A stretch of 64,000 bases of DNA from Paenibacillus sp. FSL W8-0426 (GCF_037969725.1 NZ_CP150203.1:1132001-1196000), one strand, 5' to 3'. Positions 8,306 to 17,469 are shown, counted from the first letter of the stretch. The notes: generated by a model from the letters alone, not told the origin. Translations and numbers: made by a program.

Positions 8306-8468
8306 ATGTCCAATATTAACAAACCAATTAGTTTGAATTAGATTGATTATGACAGAGTAAACCCACTAGAATCGTGTGCAAACACTAAGCGTATAAATCA
8401 GATGTGTTCTGATCAGCCTAGTGGTTCCTGTCATTCACATAACAATAGGCTAGAGTAATAACCTGTGG

Positions 8469-8474
8469 TATAAT
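8469..8474 (+). promoter_or_regulatory. Extended -10 promoter of the small toxin gene
   Basis: TATAAT at 8469-8474 is preceded by TGTGG, which resembles an extended -10. The -35 region is weak. Transcription would start near 8481, leaving a 5' leader of about 60 bases that contains the GGGCGGTC pairing segment. Confidence 0.55.
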
Positions 8475-8539
8475 ATCCCTATCAACAGATTGGCTAATAT
8501 GGGCGGTCGGCTAGTCTCCCGGAAGGGAGGTGATGCCTT

Positions 8540-8620
8540 GTGACAGTATTTGAAGCACTTATGCTGATGCTAACCTTTGGTTCGCTGATCGTAGCGCTAC
8601 TGTCTAACAAAAAGAAATAG
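8540..8620 (+). CDS. Putative holin-like type I toxin (26 aa)
   Basis: A 26-residue peptide starting at GTG 8540: MTVFEALMLMLTFGSLIVAL followed by LSNKKK. The length, single hydrophobic helix and basic tail match the 'putative holin-like toxin' family (TxpA/BsrG-like type I toxins) of Firmicutes, whose known members act at the membrane. The ribosome site AGGGAGGTGAT is near perfect. The 5' leader segment GGGCGGTC (8501-8508) is exactly complementary to GACCGCCC at the stop codon (8620-8627); such 5'-3' pairing keeps type I toxin mRNAs silent. A strong hairpin terminator ends the transcript at 8694-8730. An antisense antitoxin RNA is expected from the minus strand. Toxic activity is not shown by the sequence alone. 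Confidence 0.75.
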   Translation: MTVFEALMLMLTFGSLIVALLSNKKK

Positions 8621-8693
8621 ACCGCCCTCGGCAAAGGTGACGGTCTAAGTCTGCTACCTGTGTTCAGCCACCGCCCTTAGAAGCGGCTGTTGT

Positions 8694-8730
8694 AAAGAGT
8701 AGGGATGTTCGCGCATCCCTACTCTTTTTT
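8694..8730 (+). terminator. Terminator of the toxin transcript
   Basis: AAAGAGTAGGGATG pairs with CATCCCTACTCTTT around the loop TTCGCG, followed by T residues: 12-14 paired bases with a full T-tract. Confidence 0.85.
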
Positions 8731-8923
8731 ATTGTATCCTTGTTGACTATAGTTTAGCACAGTTTGATGCAAAAGTTAACTCTTTGCTGGTAATTATTGT
8801 CGCTCAGTTTTATGCAGAAAGGGAGATGAAAATGAAGGAAATCAAGTAAAACCGATTCGTCCAACAAAAGTCATTGTTAACAGTGAACAAGAGTATAGAG
8901 ATTTTGTTGACTTTGCCCATGGC

Positions 8924-9220
8924 GTGAATCAACCGTATGACCCAATCATTGAGAAAGTACGTGAAAGGCTCAAAAATCATGTTCGCATACCTAGAAGGGG
9001 AAGCATTGAACATCGCCTTATGCAAGAACTGGCGAACGGCTATCCAAATTTTAAGAATGCTATTGCTCGTGAGTTGGTTGACACTTACAATATCGATCCT
9101 GACCTAGCTACTAAATATGCTTTCATGCCTGAAATTGATAAAGAAATCATGGAAGATATTGCATGGCACAACATATGGGGCCAGAATATTGGGCTGATTC
9201 GGCAATGGATGAATTTGTGA
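8924..9220 (+). CDS. Hypothetical protein, probably a gene remnant
   Basis: 98 residues from a GTG at 8924 without a convincing ribosome site. The frame is open back to 8780 and that stretch reads like protein (KPIRPTKVIVNSEQEYRDFV), so the visible ORF is probably the 3' part of a longer gene that has lost its start. The product is hydrophilic and helical (RLMQELANGYPNFKNAIARE), with no recognised motif. It sits in the AT-rich island between the toxin gene and another broken frame. Decay is more likely than a functional 98-residue gene. Confidence 0.4.
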   Translation: MNQPYDPIIEKVRERLKNHVRIPRRGSIEHRLMQELANGYPNFKNAIARELVDTYNIDPDLATKYAFMPEIDKEIMEDIAWHNIWGQNIGLIRQWMNL

Positions 9221-9274
9221 GGTGACTTGGTGTGCTTGCTTTTGAGGTGGTTAAATGAACATTGTGGATGTGAC

Positions 9275-9672
9275 ATGGATAAGGCGATGCGGGGAGATGT
9301 GAAGGAGCTAGAGAAAATGGAACAACACTTTGAACTGGAAACACAAAGAGTGCGGGAGCAATTGAAAATGAAGAATAGAATTAAAATTTCTGACAAACCA
9401 TTAACTAGATCCAAACTAGCCAATCCACACTCAAATGTTCCAATGTCTGAACGATTAGCAAAAAGAAATTCGATTGATCTCGAGACAACCACATTGTTGT
9501 TGATGTTAATGATGGTTTTGCAAGGATTATTCCAATTGATACTACTATAACTACCTACATAGAAAGTGAATACACAGAGTAATTTCTCAAAGAGACAAAC
9601 AGTAAGCCATCTGAAGCAGCAATAGAACGAAACAAGCAAGCACAAGCATTGTTACGTAGATTACAACGGTAA
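9275..9672 (+). pseudogene. Frame-broken hypothetical gene
   Basis: A frame from ATG 9275 (MDKAMRGDVKELEKMEQHFE) loses its protein-like character near 9480. Another frame then continues as SRDNHIVVDVNDGFARIIPI to a stop near 9580, and a third gives SEAAIERNKQAQALLRRLQR to a stop at 9670-9672. Three consecutive frames each coding for plausible protein point to at least two frameshifts in an old gene. No family was recognised. Confidence 0.4.
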
Positions 9673-10045
9673 GGAGACATATGAAGACCCAAATGGCTTC
9701 CACTCCAACACTTGAAGGAAAGACACTAAACGTTTGCTGGACTCACTCCAAAGTAAGCCAACTGAACGATCACGCGAGGTCTTGAGTTTGCATCGGAGAC
9801 ACACTGCCTGCGAGTTGCACTTTCAATGTCTTCATACTGTCATTTGCAATTGGAACAATATAGATAAGACCTTTATTCAAAGTGAAAGCAAATGAGTGCG
9901 ATCATGCAAATTATCAGCAAGCCGTCGCACTCCGTATGGAGTGCGTGGATTGAAATCTAATATTGCCATCAGCCACTTTAATGGTTGGAGTCAGCAGCAA
10001 GCCGCTCAATAAACAGGAATTTCTCGTGAACGTGTCTCAATGGAT
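9673..10045. other. Decayed intergenic stretch with one CRISPR repeat
   Basis: No credible gene here. Short open fragments without ribosome sites suggest continuing decay. The only recognisable element is a single CRISPR repeat at 9924-9955. Confidence 0.4.
9924..9955 (+). CRISPR. Orphan CRISPR repeat
   Basis: All 32 bases are identical to the first repeats of arrays A and B. There is no leader-like sequence upstream and no second repeat within 150 bases on either side. It is a solitary unit, probably left by deletion or rearrangement of a larger array. Confidence 0.8.
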
Positions 10046-10074
10046 TTGACTTTAATTGAATGATCGTTTATTAT
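10046..10074 (+). promoter_or_regulatory. Promoter with embedded operator for the tetR gene at 10081
   Basis: TTGACT (10046-10051) and TATTAT (10069-10074) are separated by 17 bases, a good vegetative promoter. TGAATGATCGTTTA (10057-10070), a TetR-type half-palindrome related to the perfect one at 10680, lies between and over these boxes. Bound repressor would block the polymerase directly. Confidence 0.65.
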
Positions 10075-10080
10075 TCAGCC

Positions 10081-10653
10081 ATGAGATATAAGGACAAAAA
10101 TAAAAATGAAGCTATTTTTCAAGCAACCATTCAACTTTTGAACGAGATCGGCTTCTCTGAAATTTCCATGTCTAAAATTGCCAAACGGGCTCAGGTATCA
10201 CCAGGAACGATTTATGTTTACTTCGAAAACAAGGAGGACATGCTGAGGAAGCTGTTTTTGAACGTCGAGCAAAAGATTAGTTCGAGTATGTTCCAGGGTG
10301 TCCATCATCCAATGCCGGTCAAGGAAAGATTTGAACGGATTATGAGCAACTATATTGAATTCATTCTTAACCATAAAGATGAATTTCTCTTCTATGAACA
10401 ATTTTGCAATTCACCGCTTGTCGAAAATTTGTTTCTAGAAGACTCCAGTTTGATGTTCCAGCCTTTTTATACATTGATTGAGGAAGGCAAAGAACAGAAG
10501 TTGCTTAAAGATTACGATACCATGCTGCTATTAGTTTTGATTTATGCTCCTGTTACCGAACTGGCCAAGCAATATTACAGAAAAGAATTTGAATTTAATG
10601 ATAAAAATGTGAAGGACTTGATTCAATCGAGTTGGGACGCTGTTAAAGCATAA
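10081..10653 (+). CDS. TetR/AcrR family regulator, possibly leaderless
   Basis: A 190-residue TetR protein. An in-frame ATG at 10060 lies inside the promoter and cannot be transcribed, so the start must be ATG 10081, seven bases after the -10 box: the mRNA appears leaderless or nearly so. The helix-turn-helix is ISMSKIAKRAQVSPGTIYVY followed by FENKEDML (residues about 28-56). The C-terminal domain is helical, with no known ligand motif. Related operator-like sequences lie in its own promoter (10057-10070) and in front of the next gene (10680-10693), suggesting it controls itself and the neighbouring hydrolase gene. It is less GC-rich than the core genes further right. Confidence 0.85.
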   Translation: MRYKDKNKNEAIFQATIQLLNEIGFSEISMSKIAKRAQVSPGTIYVYFENKEDMLRKLFLNVEQKISSSMFQGVHHPMPVKERFERIMSNYIEFILNHKDEFLFYEQFCNSPLVENLFLEDSSLMFQPFYTLIEEGKEQKLLKDYDTMLLLVLIYAPVTELAKQYYRKEFEFNDKNVKDLIQSSWDAVKA

Positions 10654-10679
10654 GAGTCCTTCTTTTTTTAATTTTAAAA

Positions 10680-10693
10680 TGAATGAACATTCA
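10680..10693 (+). promoter_or_regulatory. TetR-type operator before the MBL-fold gene
   Basis: TGAATGAACATTCA has perfect 6-base arms (TGAATG/CATTCA) around AA. It matches the first half of the site in the tetR promoter and lies 43 bases before the hydrolase start. Confidence 0.6.
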
Positions 10694-10735
10694 ATTTTTT
10701 ATTAATTTCAATAAACCATTTGAGAGTTGATACCT

Positions 10736-11758
10736 ATGTCCAGTAAGAGAAGAACGGAATATCAAACATCCAAAAACTTCGTAAACGGGAGATTTAAATA
10801 TCCTGTTGAAACGCGTGTCGATTATAGCATGAAGGCTTTACTCCCAATCCTTCGGCAATATATCAAAGGCAATCCTAGGGCACGGCCGAAAGAAATACTC
10901 CCGGTACAGCGAATCGTCACACCTTTATCAAAGGAAGATGTTAATAAAACGGCAGTTACATGGCTCGGGCACTCTACATCGTTAATTCAGCTGGATGGAC
11001 AGCTGTTGCTGTTAGATCCGATATTCGAGCCCTATTCCTCTCCTTTCAGGTTTGGCGGCAGACGTTATAGCGAACAACTGCCCATTGAAATCGAAGATCT
11101 GCCGCAGATTGATGCGGTGCTCATCTCACATGATCATTATGATCATCTGGATTACCGGTCGATCCGGAGATTAAAGGATAAAGTGAGAACATTTCATGTT
11201 CCCCTTGGGGTTGGCAGTCATTTGGAAAGATAGGGTGTTGCTCCTGAGAAGATTGTGGAGCTTGATTGGTGGAAGGAAGCCAGGTTTGAAGGTCTGAAAT
11301 TTCGCTGTACACCGGCAAAACATTCCTCGGGACGAGGTGTTTCTAAGCAAAATACCACATTGTGGTGTTCGTGGATTATCGAAGGAAAACATACAAAGAT
11401 ATTTTACAGCGGGGATAGCGGCTACGGTCCTCACTTTAAAGAGATAGGTAATCATTATGGTCCTTTTGATCTGACACTATTCGAGGCCGGACAATACGAC
11501 AACAGCGGGTGGTGGCCACTGCATATGCTCCCCGAGGAGACGGTTCAAGCCCACATTGAACTTCAAGGTAACTTATTGCTCCCGGTTCATTGGGGCGCAT
11601 TTACACTCGCGTTCCATGACTGGGATGAACCGATCAAACGTGTTCTCAAGGCTGCGTCTGAAAGAAACGTTGTCATCGCGGTACCTCGCATAGGCGAAAG
11701 TGTTGAGATTGGTTCTTCTGAAATACCGTCGGTTCCATGGTGGAGAGATATTAATTAA
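10736..11758 (+). pseudogene. MBL-fold metallohydrolase (NAPE-PLD/UlaG-like) with internal amber stop
   Basis: One frame of 341 codons is interrupted by TAG at 11231-11233, after SHLER and before GVAPEKIVELDWW; both sides are in the same frame. The start ATG 10736 follows GAGAG. The N-terminal part has the metal-binding motif SHDHYDHLD (residues 131-139). The C-terminal part supplies further ligands (TPAKHSSGRG, FYSGDSGYGP, LPVHWGAF). The order is that of N-acyl-phosphatidylethanolamine phospholipase D-like hydrolases. A Trp codon (TGG) changed to TAG by one substitution is the simplest explanation. Unless the stop is suppressed, the product lacks half of its metal site. It is preceded by a TetR operator. 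Confidence 0.8.
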
Positions 11759-11864
11759 AGGGGATGATTCATGAAAAAAGCGGCGTATCCACGAAGATCA
11801 TTTTCTTATAAAAAATGATAGATTTTCAGTTTGAAAAAAGAATAACGATTATTAGGAGGCATAT

Positions 11865-12914
11865 ATGAAATACTATTTCTTAGGAAAAAGCGGATTACGC
11901 GTCTCGGAGCTTGCCCTTGGCACCATGACTTTCGGTACGGATTGGGGATGGGGCGCAGGCACGGATGAAGCCCAGAACATGCTGGACATTTATCTCGACC
12001 GGGGTGGAAATTTTGTCGATACGGCCAGTGGATACACGAACGGAAGCTCGGAAAACATGTTGGGTGAAATTTTGGGCGAGCGTCGTAAGCGCATCGTGCT
12101 TGCCACGAAATATACGATGAATACGCATCAAGGCGACCCGAATGCAGGCGGAAATCACAGAAAAAGCATGATTCGCTCGGTTGAAACAAGTTTGTCGCGA
12201 ATGAAAACGGATTATATCGACCTGCTGTATCTACACTCCTGGGACAACACGACGCCGGTTGAGGAAGTGCTGCGCGCTATGGATGATCTTGTACGAGCGG
12301 GCAAGGTGCTTTATGTAGGGATATCGGATACGCCGGCCTGGCAGATTTCGCGGATGCAGACGATCGCCGACCTGAGAGGGTGGTCGCCTCTGGTTGCCCT
12401 GCAAAATGAACACAGTCTGATCGAGCGAACGTCGGAAAGAGAGCTCACTCCGATGGCTCAGGAGATGGGGCTTGGGGTTGTTGCCTGGTCGCCGCTGGCC
12501 AACGGTCTTTTGACCGGAAAATATTCAAGAGAGGATTTGCAGCAGCCAAGCAAGGAATCCGAAGGCTGGAGCTCGCGGGTAACCATGATGGCTAACCATG
12601 GTATGCTGAATGAGCGGGTATTTAATATTGTGGATGAAGTCAAAAAAGTAGCAGATGAAGTGAATGCTCCGGCAGCGCATGTAGCGTTGGCATGGCTGAG
12701 AGCACAATCGTCCGTGACATCCATTTTGCTGGGGGCAAGCAAAGCCGGACAGCTTGAAAGCAATTTGGATATGCTTGATGTGCAGCTTACGGAGGAACAA
12801 CTGCAAAGGCTCGACACGGTAAGCGCGATTGAGCTCGGCTTTCCTCATAAATATTTAAATGATCCCGCAAATCTGTGGGGAGTCTTTGGTGGCGTAGCCG
12901 TCGAGCGCCGCTAA
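11865..12914 (+). CDS. Aldo/keto reductase
   Basis: A 349-residue NAD(P)H-dependent oxidoreductase of the aldo/keto reductase superfamily. ATG 11865 follows TTAGGAGGCATAT. The catalytic tetrad is intact: D52 (NFVDTA), Y57 (SGYTNG), K82 (ATKYT) and H124 (LYLHSWD). The C-terminal cofactor loop is present (SVTSILLGASKAGQLESNLD). The length and the sequence NEHSLIERTSERELTPMAQE suit the YajO/YghZ-type group acting on small carbonyl compounds. It follows the broken hydrolase gene by about 100 bases, but no TetR operator is seen in front of it, so co-regulation is unproven. The substrate is unknown. Confidence 0.9.
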   Translation: MKYYFLGKSGLRVSELALGTMTFGTDWGWGAGTDEAQNMLDIYLDRGGNFVDTASGYTNGSSENMLGEILGERRKRIVLATKYTMNTHQGDPNAGGNHRKSMIRSVETSLSRMKTDYIDLLYLHSWDNTTPVEEVLRAMDDLVRAGKVLYVGISDTPAWQISRMQTIADLRGWSPLVALQNEHSLIERTSERELTPMAQEMGLGVVAWSPLANGLLTGKYSREDLQQPSKESEGWSSRVTMMANHGMLNERVFNIVDEVKKVADEVNAPAAHVALAWLRAQSSVTSILLGASKAGQLESNLDMLDVQLTEEQLQRLDTVSAIELGFPHKYLNDPANLWGVFGGVAVERR

Positions 12915-13108
12915 GATATGTCCAAACACCTTCAAGTGATGGTTACCATGTCGTGGGTATTCAATTTCTTTGGTCATCCCGAGTGCAAGGTTTAAACTTT
13001 GAAGCTGATAAAGCTAAGCTCTAATCTTCCTTGTCCCGATCGTACCCTGCAAGAACGTATGAATTGTACAACCTACTCAGTCGCAATTCCCAGGCACCAG
13101 CAACCAAC

Positions 13109-13155
13109 AAAAAAACCAAGGCATCGAGTCAACAACTCAGATGCCTTGGTTTTTT
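13109..13155. terminator. Bidirectional terminator
   Basis: AAAAAACCAAGGCATC and GATGCCTTGGTTTTTT pair perfectly over 16 bases between two convergent genes (aldo/keto reductase and chemoreceptor). A/T tracts on both sides allow use from either strand. Confidence 0.85.
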
Positions 13156-13195
13156 GCGTAATAATGGTCTTCTTTTTTGGTCGGTTAGAAACTGA

Positions 13196-14962
13196 TCAGT
13201 TTCCTTTTACCTTAAAGAACGAAATCAGTTCCTGCAGCTGCTCCGAAACCGCGGACAGCTCGTCGGAAGCCGTGACGATGGAGGCCATGGAGGCTTCCTG
13301 CTCGGCCACGGATTGCTCGATCTGTTTCGTGCTGCTTGCCGCCTTGCTGACGCTCGAGGACAGTTCATCCGCCGTGGCGGACATTTGCTCCGTGCTGGCC
13401 GAAATTTCTTGGGTGGAGCTGGAGATGTCCTGAATCTGATTGGCGACTTTGCCCGTCGCAGACAGGATATCCTCGAAGAATACGCCGGTTTCGCTAGTCA
13501 CGCTCATCCCTTTTTCAACCTCTTGGGAACCGAGCTGCATCGCTTCGGCCGACTGCAAGATGTCTCTCTGGATCTCGTCGATCAGAGCACGGATCTGCGT
13601 GGCTGATTCCTGAGATTGTTCTGCAAGTTTCCGGACTTCTCCGGCCACCACCGCAAATCCTCTGCCTTCTTCGCCGACGCGCGCCGCTTCGATGGAGGCG
13701 TTCAGGGCAAGCAGGTTGGTTTGCCCGGCAATGTCGGTAATGATATTGACGATGCTGCTAATCTCGTTGGAACGATTCTCCAGGGATTGGATGGACGCGT
13801 ACGTGTTCTGTACCGCGCCGGATATCAGGCGCATCTGATCAATGACTTGCTGCATGATCTCATGGCCGGAATTGGAGCGCTGCTCCATGGTCAGCGCTTC
13901 GTCGGCCGCGTCTGCCGAGCTGCTGGCGATCGTCTGCACCACTGTGGACATTTCGGTCATGGCACGGGCGCTTTCTACGGTAGCCAGATTTTGTGAGCGG
14001 AGTCCCGCAGAGATTTCCCGGATGTTGCTGCTGATCGATTGAATGTTTTCGTTGTTCGCGGCTGAGATCTCCAACAGCTTTTTGGACGAGTCCGAGAGGT
14101 GGCCCGACGTCGTTTTTACCTTGAACATCGTGTTGTTGATGCGTTCGATCATCGTATTGAATTTTTCGTTGATAATGCCTAGATCGTCCCGCCCCGTTGG
14201 AATGGATACGTCCAGGTTGCCCGTGCTGACTTCTTCGATGCCCTTCATCAGGTTGCGGATCGGACGCAGCGTCTTTTTCAACAGAACGTACTGAAGCACC
14301 ATGAACAGGAGCAGGAAGCCGATAAGGAACATCAAACCGTATGTAAGCAGTTTGTCCAGTCCTTTCGGAACTGCGCTGGCATCTACGTCGAAAAAGAGAG
14401 CGGCGTAAATGGATCCGTCGGCATTGTTGATCGGATACATCAAGGTGGTCCATGTTCCATATTCATCCGTATAGAAATCGCTGAAGGCCGGTTTGCCGTC
14501 GATCTTCATTTGTTCCAGGACAACGACGTTATTTTCGGGAAGAGGGTACATGGCGCCTGCGGCCAGATTGCTCTCCTCAAAGGGCTCCAACAAATTGGTA
14601 GGAACCGCAATAATGGACGTGCCGTTACCTTGCTCCAGTTCCGAACCGAAAATGTACGCTTGCGCGATGTTTGGATAAAACTCATGGATGGAGTCCAGAT
14701 ACGTTCTAAGTTCCGATTGTACGGGACCGGAATAACTTTTTTCGTTGACAGCCTCGGCGACTTTGCCGGTGTCCAGGTCGTTGTACCATTTTTCGGTAAT
14801 GACGGTGGCCTGGTCGTGCAGCTGTTCAACCAAAATACTTTTTTGCAGCTGATATGCTGCCGTAATCAGGATTATACCGATCAGCGTGATGCTGCCGAAC
14901 GAGATGATCAGGTTTTTTGCGAAAAATGGAAGGGTACTCCATCGAAACTTTGCAAACAACAT
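13196..14962 (-). CDS. Methyl-accepting chemotaxis protein
   Basis: A 588-residue transducer; ATG 14962 follows TAAGAGGAGTG. Helix 1 (about residues 18-39) and helix 2 (about 207-229) bracket an extracytoplasmic sensor of about 165 residues with a single-Cache-like layout ([20 protein letters not shown]). A HAMP domain (about 230-285, [20 protein letters not shown]) and a long helical signalling domain follow. The conserved tip [20 protein letters not shown], which contacts CheA/CheW, is present. It lies alone between terminators. The ligand cannot be read from the sequence. Confidence 0.95.
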   Translation of the reverse strand: MLFAKFRWSTLPFFAKNLIISFGSITLIGIILITAAYQLQKSILVEQLHDQATVITEKWYNDLDTGKVAEAVNEKSYSGPVQSELRTYLDSIHEFYPNIAQAYIFGSELEQGNGTSIIAVPTNLLEPFEESNLAAGAMYPLPENNVVVLEQMKIDGKPAFSDFYTDEYGTWTTLMYPINNADGSIYAALFFDVDASAVPKGLDKLLTYGLMFLIGFLLLFMVLQYVLLKKTLRPIRNLMKGIEEVSTGNLDVSIPTGRDDLGIINEKFNTMIERINNTMFKVKTTSGHLSDSSKKLLEISAANNENIQSISSNIREISAGLRSQNLATVESARAMTEMSTVVQTIASSSADAADEALTMEQRSNSGHEIMQQVIDQMRLISGAVQNTYASIQSLENRSNEISSIVNIITDIAGQTNLLALNASIEAARVGEEGRGFAVVAGEVRKLAEQSQESATQIRALIDEIQRDILQSAEAMQLGSQEVEKGMSVTSETGVFFEDILSATGKVANQIQDISSSTQEISASTEQMSATADELSSSVSKAASSTKQIEQSVAEQEASMASIVTASDELSAVSEQLQELISFFKVKGN

Positions 14963-15383
14963 GGTTCACTCCTCTTAGTTTGTATTTGTCGAATTTTCAT
15001 GTTTGTGCAATTTGCTTATTCCTATCCATGATGGAAGTATTATACGTGTTCATATTATATTTCCCATATATTTCATTTGGAGGGGGTATATTTAACTAAA
15101 ATAAGCTGTACAAACATGAGGCATTCATGAAATATATCGGATGCTGAGTGACTTTTATGTTAGTTTTGGAATGAAAAGGGTGCTAAAGGACCAACATTTG
15201 GAACGCATTTTCCGCGTTTCTTTCACATTTATGTTTATTAATGAATATTTGCGCAAATCTCAGGTATTAAATTTACAACGATTAATCTCCTCATCGATTT
15301 AAGATTCATTCAAGGTTTGTCTCCTAGACTGGGTATATAAGCCAATGTTTTGCTTACAGAAACCAAAAGGGAGGACTTGATTC
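14963..15383. other. Intergenic region between divergent genes
   Basis: About 420 AT-rich bases with no gene. It should hold the divergent promoters of the chemoreceptor and the CotH gene. No clear operator or -10/-35 pair was identified with confidence. Confidence 0.5.
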
Positions 15384-17450
15384 GTGAATAGGGTCATGAA
15401 ACGTTTTGCAGCTGCGGCACTGTCGCTGTCGATGGTTGCGGCGCCTCTGGTATGGACGTTGGGAACGTCGACCGCCTATGCCGCGGAAGAGGGAAGCACA
15501 ACATCCACGCCAGCGTATTCTTCGCTGTTTGAAGGAGACCGCGTGATCGATGTGAAGGTTACGATCAGTGATGAGGACTGGGAGAGCATTCTCGCCAGCC
15601 CGATGGACAAGGAATACAAAAGCGTAAGCGTGGAGGTAGACGGCAACAAGCTCGATAACGTTGGTTTTTCCACCAAAGGCAACATGACGCTGAGATCGGT
15701 AGCCTCTATGGAGGATTCGGACCGTTACAGCTTCAGACTGAAGTTCGACAAATACGATAAAACCCAGACGCTGCTCGGATTGGACAAAATGGTGCTGAAC
15801 AACAACTACACCGACCCGTCTTACTTGCGCGAATACCTGCATTATGAGGCACTGCGCAGCATCGGGATGGACGTGCCGGAAACGACGTTCGTCAACCTTT
15901 ACATCAACGGCGAGTTGTTCGGATTTTATACCGGGGTCGAGTCGGTAGACGACAGCTACCTGGAACGGAACTATGGCGAAGGATATGAAGACGGCGTTCT
16001 GTACGATACGGAAGAGAAAAGCTATTTGCAATATGAGGAAAATGAGGAGTACAGCACCCTGACAAAGGATTTGGGCTCCGACAAGGACAAAACAAAGCTC
16101 AAAAACTTCATTAAAGTGCTGAATGACATGCCGGATGGCGAAAAAGGCGAGATCGAGAGCGTACTGGACGTCGATTCCGCGCTCAAATATATTGCAGGGA
16201 ACGTTGTATTCGGCAACTATGACAGCTACAACGGGGACAAAGGGCATAACTACATGTTATACGGCGACGCCAACGGCAAATTCAGCGTCGTGCCGTGGGA
16301 CTTTAACATGTCTTTCAACGGATACTCCGCTGGAGGCGGTGGACGTGGAACGACAGGCACCACCGCAACAAACACAAATGCAACGACCGCATCCATAGAT
16401 GAACCGGTACTGGGGATCAGCATGGATAGCGTGCCAATGATCAGCAACCTGCTGGCCGTGCCGGAATACAAAGCGAAGTATCTCGGCTACGTGAATGAGC
16501 TGACCGATTACCTTGAAGGCATTCAAGACCGGATCGCCGATCTTTCCGACCTGATCCGTCCGTATGTGGAAGCCGATCCAAGCAAGTTCTACACGATGGA
16601 ACAGTTCGAGTCCAACATTACGTATTCCGCAAATGCTGAAGGAGAGGGAAGTATGGGCGGATTCGAGGGCATGACGCCTCCTGAAGGGTTTGAAGGCATG
16701 ACACCTCCGGATGGCATGACGCCGCCGGAAGGATTCGAAGGCATGACGCCTCCGGATGGAACGACAGCGCCGACGAGACCTGACGGTACGGCAAGCGGAA
16801 CGGCGGATGGCAGCGACGAGGCGGCGGCTGCCGGGGATAACGGCAGCACGGCAGGCAGCATGCCAACGCCTCCGCAAGGCGGTTTCGGCGGCGGGCAAGG
16901 CATGGGTAACATGGCAGCCGGCTCCTTGACCACCTTTGCGCTCAACCGCCTGGCCAACCTGCAGGAACAGCTTGGACGCGAAGTAACGCCATTGCCGGAA
17001 ACGTCCGATGGAGCAAGCGAATCAACGGGTACGGATGCTTCTTCCGGTACGAGTGCAGGAACAGCTGCGGGCAATGCTTCCTCAGGTTCAACGAACAAGG
17101 ATATTTCCGTAACGCTGGACGGCAAAACGGTGTCGTTCCCGAATCAGGCACCGATTCTGAAAAACGGAAGAGTTATGGTTCCTGTGAATTCGATCCTTGA
17201 AGCGTTGGGTGCGAAAGTCACTTGGGACAAAACTGCGAAAACCGTAACCGCCGAGCTGGGTGAGCAAACGCTGGTCATCAAGATCGGCAGCAGTGCAGCC
17301 ACGCTAAACGGCGCATCGCTGGAACTCGGCACACCGGCCATCCTTCAGAACAAACGCACGCTTGTGCCGATTCGCCTCGTTACCGAGGCATTGGGAATGA
17401 AAGTGGACTGGGACAAGACGGCTTCGCAAGTGAGCCTGACATCCAAGTAA
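15384..17450 (+). CDS. CotH kinase family surface protein with copper-amine-oxidase-like domain
   Basis: A 688-residue exported protein; GTG 15384 follows AAAGGGAGGAC. A signal peptide covers residues 1-33 (ending TAYAAE). Residues about 45-420 form a CotH-type atypical kinase domain: a fold related to spore-coat kinase CotH, with YGDANGKFSVVPWDFNMSFN carrying the metal-binding acidic residue. Residues about 422-469 are a low-complexity repeat of GFEGMTPPEG units, then a Gly/Ser/Thr-rich linker. Residues 572-685 are a 'copper amine oxidase N-terminal' domain (GRVMVPVNSILEALGAKVTW), common on Paenibacillus surface proteins and presumably for wall anchoring or binding. It ends at a strong terminator. 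The protein substrate is unknown. Confidence 0.9.
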   Translation: MNRVMKRFAAAALSLSMVAAPLVWTLGTSTAYAAEEGSTTSTPAYSSLFEGDRVIDVKVTISDEDWESILASPMDKEYKSVSVEVDGNKLDNVGFSTKGNMTLRSVASMEDSDRYSFRLKFDKYDKTQTLLGLDKMVLNNNYTDPSYLREYLHYEALRSIGMDVPETTFVNLYINGELFGFYTGVESVDDSYLERNYGEGYEDGVLYDTEEKSYLQYEENEEYSTLTKDLGSDKDKTKLKNFIKVLNDMPDGEKGEIESVLDVDSALKYIAGNVVFGNYDSYNGDKGHNYMLYGDANGKFSVVPWDFNMSFNGYSAGGGGRGTTGTTATNTNATTASIDEPVLGISMDSVPMISNLLAVPEYKAKYLGYVNELTDYLEGIQDRIADLSDLIRPYVEADPSKFYTMEQFESNITYSANAEGEGSMGGFEGMTPPEGFEGMTPPDGMTPPEGFEGMTPPDGTTAPTRPDGTASGTADGSDEAAAAGDNGSTAGSMPTPPQGGFGGGQGMGNMAAGSLTTFALNRLANLQEQLGREVTPLPETSDGASESTGTDASSGTSAGTAAGNASSGSTNKDISVTLDGKTVSFPNQAPILKNGRVMVPVNSILEALGAKVTWDKTAKTVTAELGEQTLVIKIGSSAATLNGASLELGTPAILQNKRTLVPIRLVTEALGMKVDWDKTASQVSLTSK

Positions 17451-17469
17451 GCAGCTTGTGAAAAGAGCA

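Noticed and set aside
9085..9645. A 186-codon Cys-rich reverse-strand frame
   Set aside because: It lies opposite the decayed forward frames, has no ribosome site, and its composition is that expected from reading AT-rich coding DNA backwards.
371..10000. Search for cas genes between the CRISPR units
   Set aside because: No frame resembles Cas1-Cas5, Cas7 or Cas8; the intact genes here are DUF4190, YhgE, TetR, lipoprotein and small proteins.
11231..11233. TAG in the hydrolase as a pyrrolysine codon
   Set aside because: Nothing in the window suggests pyrrolysine genes, and the codon is one base from Trp TGG.
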